Assembly (NCBI GenBank): GCA_018712425.1
Contig: DVHA01000170.1
Coordinates: 1 to 10,149, forward strand
DNA: 10,149 nt
Origin: Candidatus Faecivivens stercoravium
GTDB lineage: Bacteria > Bacillota > Clostridia > Oscillospirales > Ruminococcaceae
Direction: 5' to 3'
Shown one piece after another: positions 6,169 through 10,149 of this stretch. The notes below the pieces were generated by a model. The model saw only the letters and a program-made list of their open reading frames with translations. It ran no database searches and was not told the origin of the DNA. The position numbers and the translations under genes are program-made. Positions within the stretch are counted from its first letter, which is position 1; the number at the start of each line of letters is the position of its first letter.

Positions 6169-7008
6169 TCACACCAGCTTCCGCAAAAAATCCACCGCCA
6201 TCTTGATATCGGCGGCGGGGTCTTCCCCGACCTCCCGCTCGATGGTGAGGAAGCCGCGGTAGCCGATTTTCCGGAGCGCCCCGAGCCAGCGGGGGAAGTT
6301 GACCTTCCCCTCGCCCAGCGGCAGTTCGATAAAGGACGGGGAGAGGGGAATCTCCGCCTCGGAGACGCCGTAAATCTCCTCCGGCTCCCGCCAGTAGAGC
6401 TGCTGGCCGTCCTTGGCGTGGGTGTGGACGATGTAGGGGGCGAGGGTTTCGGTGGCCTCCGCCGGGTCGTCGCCGACGACCATCACCAGGTTTGCCGGGT
6501 CAAAGTTGACCGCGACCCCCCGGGAACCGAGGCTGTCGAGGAAAGCCCGGAGGCGTTTGGCCGGTTCCGGCCCGGTCTCGACCGCGAAGTGGGCGTCCAT
6601 CGAGTCGGCGATGTCCGCCAGCTTCCGGCAGGCCTCCTGCATGACCGCGTACCGGGGATGGCTTACATCCGCCGGCACGACGCCGATGTGGGTCGTGACG
6701 ACGTCGGTCTCCAGGTCGCAGGCCAGGTCGAGGATCCGCTTGGACCGCTCGATCAGCCCGGGGTTTTTCTCCTTGTCGCCAAACCCCATCCCCAAATCGC
6801 CGCAGAGGGCCGAGACCTGCATCCCGGCGTCCTGGATCCTCCGGAGCAATTCCCGCCGGTCGGTGGGGGTCAGGTTCTCCGGCGCCATCTCGCCCTTGGT
6901 CGCGTAGATCTGCACCCCTTCCGCCCCGAGGGCGCGGGCCTTTTCAATCGCGTCCCGGACGGGCAGCCGGAACGAGTCCAGCATCACGCCGATCTGAAAA
7001 TCTTTCAT
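6169..7008 (-). CDS. sugar phosphate isomerase/epimerase (xylose isomerase-like TIM barrel)
   Basis: A 279-residue soluble TIM-barrel protein of the AP-endonuclease-2 / IolE-IolI type (PF01261). Conserved metal ligands are visible: Glu144 (FAVETG), Asp170 (VNFDPAN), His195/His197 (VHTHAKD) and Glu257 (LTIERE). LGEGKVNFPRW (231-241) is a hallmark stretch of sugar epimerases. Members use a divalent metal to move a keto group or invert a carbon in sugars or inositols. The ATG at 7008 has GGAAGG about 7 nt upstream. It precedes the Gfo/Idh dehydrogenase on the same strand, so the pair probably acts sequentially on one substrate. The gene is bracketed by inverted repeat copies B (right after its stop) and C (upstream), and copy C may supply its promoter. 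The substrate is unknown. Confidence 0.9.
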   Translation of the reverse strand: MKDFQIGVMLDSFRLPVRDAIEKARALGAEGVQIYATKGEMAPENLTPTDRRELLRRIQDAGMQVSALCGDLGMGFGDKEKNPGLIERSKRILDLACDLETDVVTTHIGVVPADVSHPRYAVMQEACRKLADIADSMDAHFAVETGPEPAKRLRAFLDSLGSRGVAVNFDPANLVMVVGDDPAEATETLAPYIVHTHAKDGQQLYWREPEEIYGVSEAEIPLSPSFIELPLGEGKVNFPRWLGALRKIGYRGFLTIEREVGEDPAADIKMAVDFLRKLV

Positions 7009-7028
7009 CTTTATCCTTCCTTTCAGCC

Positions 7029-7045
7029 CCCGGGGTGTCCCCGGG
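7029..7045 (-). promoter_or_regulatory. GC hairpin in the epimerase leader
   Basis: CCCGGGG (7029-7035) pairs with CCCCGGG (7039-7045) across a 3-nt loop, just upstream of the epimerase ribosome binding site. No U-tract follows, so it is more likely a leader structure, or a palindrome at the edge of repeat C, than a terminator. Confidence 0.4.
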
Positions 7046-7057
7046 AGGGTGGTTTTA

Positions 7058-7320
7058 TCTATTTTTTATTATGGAATGGTCGCTGCGCGACATGAATCCA
7101 TCGGGTACAGCAGCTGTGAAAAGCTTCGGAAGTACAGGAGGCCGCAGCCTGGGAAAGGGCTCTGCCCTCTCCACGTTCGCGACGAATTACTTGTAATTCG
7201 TCCGGTTTTGCAAAGCAAAACCTGAGTCCATTTAAAAAGGGGTCGATCCTAAACTTTTGATGCCGGCGTCCGCACCCGCGGGACAAAGCCCAGCAGACGC
7301 CGCGCTTCGGCCCCGCTTCC
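7058..7320 (-). repeat. intergenic MITE-like element, copy C
   Basis: Read on the minus strand it repeats the order of copy B: AAGTTTAGGATCGA, hairpins GGTTTTGC/GCAAAACC (7204-7222) and GACGAATTAC/GTAATTCGTC (7181-7202), the central AGA-loop hairpin (7152-7172), TGTACTTCCGAAGC (about 7121-7134) and GCGCAGC. A 55-bp stretch (7172-7226) is identical to 5994-6048 of copy B in inverse orientation. Both outer ends are degenerate, so limits are approximate. It fills the space between the kinase stop codon and the epimerase leader. Confidence 0.78.
7068..7096 (-). promoter_or_regulatory. possible promoter for the epimerase gene, inside repeat C
   Basis: On the minus strand TTCATG (7091-7096) and CATAAT (7068-7073) are spaced by exactly 17 nt. 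The -10 box is good but the -35 matches consensus at only three positions. If real, the repeat end supplies the promoter. Confidence 0.3.
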
Positions 7321-7326
7321 AGCTCC

Positions 7327-8322
7327 TCATTCGATACAATCGACCTCTTCCGGGAAGGTCAGCATGACCTCTGTCCCCTCCCCGACCTTCGACCGGATCT
7401 CGATGCCGCCGCCGAGCCCCTCCATAATCCGCCGGCAGAGGTACAGCCCCAGCCCGCTCGAGTGCTCCTCGTTATGGCCGTTAAAGCCGGTGTACCCCCG
7501 CTCGAACACCCGGGGGAGGTCCTCCTCCCGGATGCCGATGCCGGTGTCGGCAATGGTCAGCGTCTGGCCGGAAAAGGCCACCGTCACCTTCCCGCCCGGC
7601 GGGGTGTACTTGACGGCGTTAGAGAGCACCTGCTCCAGCACCACCGACAGCCACTTGGAGTCGGTCGTGACGCTCACCTCCGGCAGGTCGGCCGAAACCG
7701 ACAGCTTCCCGCCGATGAACAGCCTTGCAAACCGCCGCACCGCCTGCCGGACCTGCTTGTCCAGCCGGGTTTTGCGGAAGAGGTAGTCGGTCTGCTCCGA
7801 CTCCAGCCGCAGGTAGGAGAGCACCATCGACACATACCCCTCAATCCGGGTCAGCTCCCCGGACAGCGGGCCGGTGAACTGGTCCGGCTGCCCGCTCGAC
7901 TGGAGCAGCAGCCGCATCGCGGCGATCGGGGTCTTGATCTGGTGGACCCAGAGGGTGTAAAAATCCAGCATCTCGGTCTTCTGCATCTGCGCCTTCCGCC
8001 GGTCGGCGGCGCCCCGGTCGGCCAGCGCCTTGCAGAGGACCTGGTAATAGCTTTCCAGCGCCGTCCGGGCCTCCGGCAGCTGCAAGACCTCCGCCCCCGC
8101 CTGCCGGGCGAGGATCGAAAGATCCCGCAGCCTCCCCCGCCAGCGGACGAAGCTGAAGGCCATAAAAACCGCCCCGGCAGCGATGCCGAGGGCGCTGGCA
8201 TAGATCAGCGCCTCCCACGGGAGGTTATAGAGGGCGAAGACCACCGCCTGCATCGCGATCCAGAAAACCCAGCAGATGATCAGCCGCCGCTTTTCATAGA
8301 GGTAGCGGAAAAAGAACTTCAT
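7327..8322 (-). CDS. BceS-like intramembrane-sensing histidine kinase
   Basis: A 331-residue sensor kinase. Two transmembrane helices near the N-terminus (about 14-32 and 38-58) are separated by only a few residues, so there is almost no external sensor domain. This is the hallmark of the intramembrane-sensing BceS group, which respond to peptide antibiotics through a partner BceAB transporter. The phosphoacceptor is His127 in WVHQIKTPIAAM. The ATPase domain has the N-box QVLSNAVKYTPPGG (Asn235), IADTGIGI (Asp259), FERGYTGFNGH and SSGLGLYL (288-295). The ATG at 8322 has GGGGAGGGG just upstream and would overlap the regulator stop as ATGA in the unshifted frame. As sequenced, the upstream regulator frame reads straight into this gene. 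No BceAB-type permease is in the window. Confidence 0.88.
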   Translation of the reverse strand: MKFFFRYLYEKRRLIICWVFWIAMQAVVFALYNLPWEALIYASALGIAAGAVFMAFSFVRWRGRLRDLSILARQAGAEVLQLPEARTALESYYQVLCKALADRGAADRRKAQMQKTEMLDFYTLWVHQIKTPIAAMRLLLQSSGQPDQFTGPLSGELTRIEGYVSMVLSYLRLESEQTDYLFRKTRLDKQVRQAVRRFARLFIGGKLSVSADLPEVSVTTDSKWLSVVLEQVLSNAVKYTPPGGKVTVAFSGQTLTIADTGIGIREEDLPRVFERGYTGFNGHNEEHSSGLGLYLCRRIMEGLGGGIEIRSKVGEGTEVMLTFPEEVDCIE

Positions 8323-9021
8323 TCCCCTCCCCCTTCCAGAAACCGGGCGGAAATCTGGTAGCCCAGCCCCTTTGCGGGTCTCGACCGCCCCGTCGGCGCC
8401 GATGGAACTGAGCTTCCGCCGGAGCCTCGCGACGTTGACCGCCAGCGTGTTTTCATCCACAAAGCTGTCCGATTCCCAGAGCCTGGTCATCAGCGTGTCC
8501 CGGCTGACCACCTGCCCCTTGCTTTCCAGGAGGGTCTGGAGGATTTTCAGCTCGTTCCGGGTCAGTTCGGCGCTTTCTCCCTTATAATAGGCCTTCCCCT
8601 CGGCCGGGGAGAGGGAGAGGTCGCCGGCTGAGAGCAGGCTCGACTGCCCGCCGAAGTCGTAGCTCCGCCGGAGCATCGCCTGCACCTTCGCCGACAGCAC
8701 CGCCAGGTCGAAGGGCTTGGAGATAAAGTCGTCCCCACCCATGTTGATGGCGGTGATGATGTTCATGTTGTCGTTTGCCGAAGAGATGAAGATCACCGGC
8801 ACCTTGGAGAGCTTGCGGATCTCGGCGCACCAGTAAAACCCCGAGTAGAACGGGAGGGTGATGTCCATCAGCACCAGATGGGGGTCGAAGGCGGTGAATT
8901 CCCGGGTCACATGCTGGAAATCGGATACGGCCCTCGGGGAGAGCCCCCACTTTTTCAGCTCGTTTTCAATGACCCCGGCGATCACCCGGTCGTCCTCGAC
9001 CAGCAGCACACGGTAGTCCAT
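8319..9021 (-). CDS. BceR/OmpR-type response regulator with a 3' frameshift
   Basis: The N-terminal receiver domain (1-118) has the acidic pair Asp10/Asp11, phosphorylation site Asp53 (LMDITLP), Ser80/81 and Lys102 (SKPFD). A winged-helix DNA-binding domain follows from about 132, with recognition helix ENTLAVNVARLRRKL (190-204), closest to BceR-type regulators. ATG at 9021 has a perfect AAGGAGG. After ETRKG (about 218) the expected GLGYQI wing and the end at TGA 8319-8321 appear only if one base of the four-C run at 8367-8370 (plus strand) is removed, giving 233 residues. As written, the frame loses this wing and continues into the kinase as a 564-residue fusion ending at 7327. A sequencing or assembly error, a true frameshift or recoding could explain this. 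The kinase partner is immediately downstream and a good promoter lies upstream. Confidence 0.85.
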
Positions 9022-9058
9022 CCGAATCCTCCTTTTCCCTGGCAATCTCTTCCCCGCT

Positions 9059-9087
9059 ATCGTACCATATTGCCGGATGAAAAACAA
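9059..9087 (-). promoter_or_regulatory. sigma-70-type promoter of the two-component operon
   Basis: On the minus strand -35 TTGTTT (9082-9087) and -10 TACGAT (9059-9064) are separated by 17 nt. The spacer ends in ATATGG, as in the 2305-2333 promoter. An A/T-rich stretch just upstream (about 9098-9113) could act as an UP element. Transcription would begin about 30 nt before the regulator start. Confidence 0.65.
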
Positions 9088-9150
9088 GTAGGCAGGGAAA
9101 ATTTTATAAAAAATGGACACGTTTTTGACATTGGAGCCCATCATAGGCAA

Positions 9151-9188
9151 AACCGCCCTGCCCGGCAGCGTATCCGGGCAGGGCGGTT
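9151..9188 (-). terminator. terminator hairpin, copy 1 (left flank of repeat D)
   Basis: A perfect 15-bp stem (AACCGCCCTGCCCGG pairing with its complement) surrounds an 8-nt loop. On the minus strand it is followed by TTTTGCC, so it could end transcription coming from the rhamnosidase gene. It abuts repeat D exactly and is 36 of 38 identical, in direct orientation, to 9436-9473. Confidence 0.75.
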
Positions 9189-9435
9189 AAGACTGTCGAA
9201 AAAGCGGATTGCCAAAACGTAAAATTTGGCGTTGGCGTTAAAGTGACAAAGAAACGGGCGAAGAATAGAAGTTTAGGATCGACCCCTTTTTAAAGGGGTC
9301 GCGGGAATGGAAGGGGCAGAGCCCCTTCCCAGGCGCTTAGTTACCGTACCTCCGAAGCTGACCACGGCTTTGCCGCCGATAACGAAGCGTGCGCAGCACC
9401 CAAAAAATACTCAAAAAGGATTTTTCGACAAACTG
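9189..9435 (+). repeat. intergenic MITE-like element, copy D (full length, 247 bp)
   Basis: It has the same length as copy A and aligns with it end to end. The right terminal repeat is TTTTTCGACAAACTG (9421-9435); the left is a worn version, CTGTCGAAAAA (9193-9203). Internal hairpins are CGACCCCTTT/AAAGGGGTCG (9280-9301) and GGAAGGGGC/GCCCCTTCC with an AGA loop (9309-9329). No credible gene is inside. It lies exactly between two copies of one terminator, in the gap between the rhamnosidase stop and the two-component promoter. Confidence 0.87.
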
Positions 9436-9473
9436 AACCGCCCTGCCCGGCAGCATATCCGGACAGGGCGGTT
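9436..9473 (+). terminator. terminator hairpin, copy 2 (right flank of repeat D)
   Basis: This is a second copy of the 38-nt hairpin, with one C-A mismatch in the stem. On the plus strand it runs into TTTTTTT (9472-9478), giving a good intrinsic terminator in that direction. On the minus strand it is the first structure after the rhamnosidase stop codon but lacks a T-run. It seems to be one half of an originally bidirectional terminator. Confidence 0.75.
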
Positions 9474-9493
9474 TTTTTCAGGGGAAATGGCGG

Positions 9494-10149
9494 TTATTCG
9501 GTGAAGGTATAGCTGCCGGCGCCGACGGTCCGGGTCTGTCCGGAGGGGAGGACCACTTCCGCCTCGCAGTCAAAGGGGACGGTGAGGGTGTAGGTGTAGC
9601 CGGTCCCGGCCTTCTCCCAGCCGCAGGCGTACTTCCCGGCGGCCGAGTCGTATTCCATCCGGGCGGAATCGAGCCGGTTTTCCGGGTCGGGCATCGGCTG
9701 GAACCGGACCTTCTTAAAGCCGGGGGCGGCCTGGTTGAGGCCGCACATATACCGATACATCCACTCGACAATCGAGCCGTAGGCGTAGTGGTTAAGAGAG
9801 TTCATGCCGGTCGAGCTGATATGCCCGTCGGGGTTAATCGAATTCCAGCGCTCCCAGACGGTGGTGGCCCCCATCTTGACTTCGTAGAGCCAGCTGGGGT
9901 AGTCGGTTTTTAAAAGGAGCGAGTAGGCGTCCATCAGGCCGCCGTGGCTGGAAAGGGCCGGGCAGAGGTAGGGGGTGCCGACAAAGCCGGTTGTCAGGCT
10001 GACCCGGGGCGGGTAGGGCTCCTTCATCCCCGCCCGCATCTCCTGGAAGGAGAGTTTGAGCCGCAGCAGGTTTGTGAGGTCCTCCATCTGCCGCCCTTCC
10101 ATTTCAGGGGGCAGCAGGCCGAAGTAGAGGGCGACGACCCGGGCGGTCT
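9494..10149 (-). CDS. GH78 alpha-L-rhamnosidase, C-terminal part
   Basis: The gene enters from the right edge; about 218 codons are visible, ending in TAA at 9494-9496. The frame is open to the edge, beginning TARVVALYFGLLPPE, so the in-frame ATG at 10102 is internal. The segment GFVGTPYLCPALSSHG, then LKTDYPSWLYEVKMGA, TTVWERWNSI and MNSLNHYAYGSIVEWMY, is the end of the (alpha/alpha)6 catalytic barrel of glycoside hydrolase family 78. The Glu in TTVWERW is a strictly conserved active-site residue of this family. A C-terminal beta-sandwich follows (FKKVRFQPMPDP, then YTYTLTVPFDCEAEVVLP and the final GAGSYTF). The enzyme releases terminal L-rhamnose from plant glycosides or pectic side chains. 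No signal peptide can be judged from this part. Its terminator region has been split by repeat D. Confidence 0.93.
   Translation of the reverse strand, partial: TARVVALYFGLLPPEMEGRQMEDLTNLLRLKLSFQEMRAGMKEPYPPRVSLTTGFVGTPYLCPALSSHGGLMDAYSLLLKTDYPSWLYEVKMGATTVWERWNSINPDGHISSTGMNSLNHYAYGSIVEWMYRYMCGLNQAAPGFKKVRFQPMPDPENRLDSARMEYDSAAGKYACGWEKAGTGYTYTLTVPFDCEAEVVLPSGQTRTVGAGSYTFTE

Noticed and set aside
7059..7286. Open frame in repeat C matching one in repeat B (shared FLNGLRFCFAKPDELQVI)
   Set aside because: The similarity only reflects the shared repeat DNA and hairpins; there is no good ribosome binding site and copies A and D lack the frame.
7232..7330. A 32-codon ORF overlapping the kinase stop as ATGA
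   Set aside because: It has no recognisable domain and ends inside repeat C. It could be the stub of a gene cut by the repeat, but nothing else supports that.
9307..9504. Open frame beginning MEGAEPLPRR in repeat D, with counterparts in copies A (complement, near 1983) and B
   Set aside because: It arises from the central hairpin and following repeat sequence, differs in length and tail in each copy, and lacks domain features.
1..10149. CRISPR arrays, tRNA, rRNA or known riboswitches
   Set aside because: No regularly spaced direct repeats, no cloverleaf with CCA end and no familiar aptamer core seen on either strand.

Overview
The window is a stretch of a GC-rich bacterial chromosome with strong Shine-Dalgarno sequences, one TTG start and several families typical of Bacillota: a CmpB-type membrane protein, a BceRS-like two-component system and a MacB-type ABC ATPase. 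The long hairpin-rich intergenic repeats and the GH78 rhamnosidase fit a gut-type clostridium, probably Oscillospirales-like. That placement is inference; no rRNA or marker gene is present.

Left part (1-3684). On the minus strand a MacB/LolD-type ABC ATPase (939-1751) is followed 39 nt later by a secreted or membrane-anchored protein that runs off the left edge (1-899). The mature N-terminal domain of that protein is encoded by an AT-rich island inside an otherwise GC-rich gene. A 620-nt divergent intergenic region holds repeat copy A, a common clostridial hairpin repeat and a clear promoter. It leads to a plus-strand, multi-membrane-spanning protein with two CmpB-like domains (2371-3684).

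Middle (3685-7326). After a convergent, hairpin-packed spacer (element E) come three minus-strand genes in transcription order: a xylose-isomerase-like TIM-barrel sugar epimerase (6169-7008), a Gfo/Idh/MocA dehydrogenase (4796-5863) and a bacterial GOLPH3/Vps74-like protein (4039-4698). The epimerase and dehydrogenase are a familiar carbohydrate-catabolism pair. The epimerase gene is bracketed by inverted repeat copies B and C, which share a 55-bp perfect inverted match.

Right part (7327-10149). A BceR-like response regulator and a BceS-like intramembrane-sensing histidine kinase should overlap by ATGA. One extra base in a four-base homopolymer near the regulator's 3' end instead puts both in one open frame of 564 codons from the regulator start. 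Upstream lies repeat copy D, exactly bounded by two 38-nt copies of the same terminator hairpin, and then the 3' part of a GH78 alpha-L-rhamnosidase gene that enters from the right edge.

The main unexplained structure is a dispersed intergenic element of about 247 bp. It has terminal inverted repeats, occurs in four recognisable copies (A-D) and has a related hairpin array (E). Its stems change sequence between copies while keeping base pairing, and its full-length copies are flanked by duplicated palindromes.
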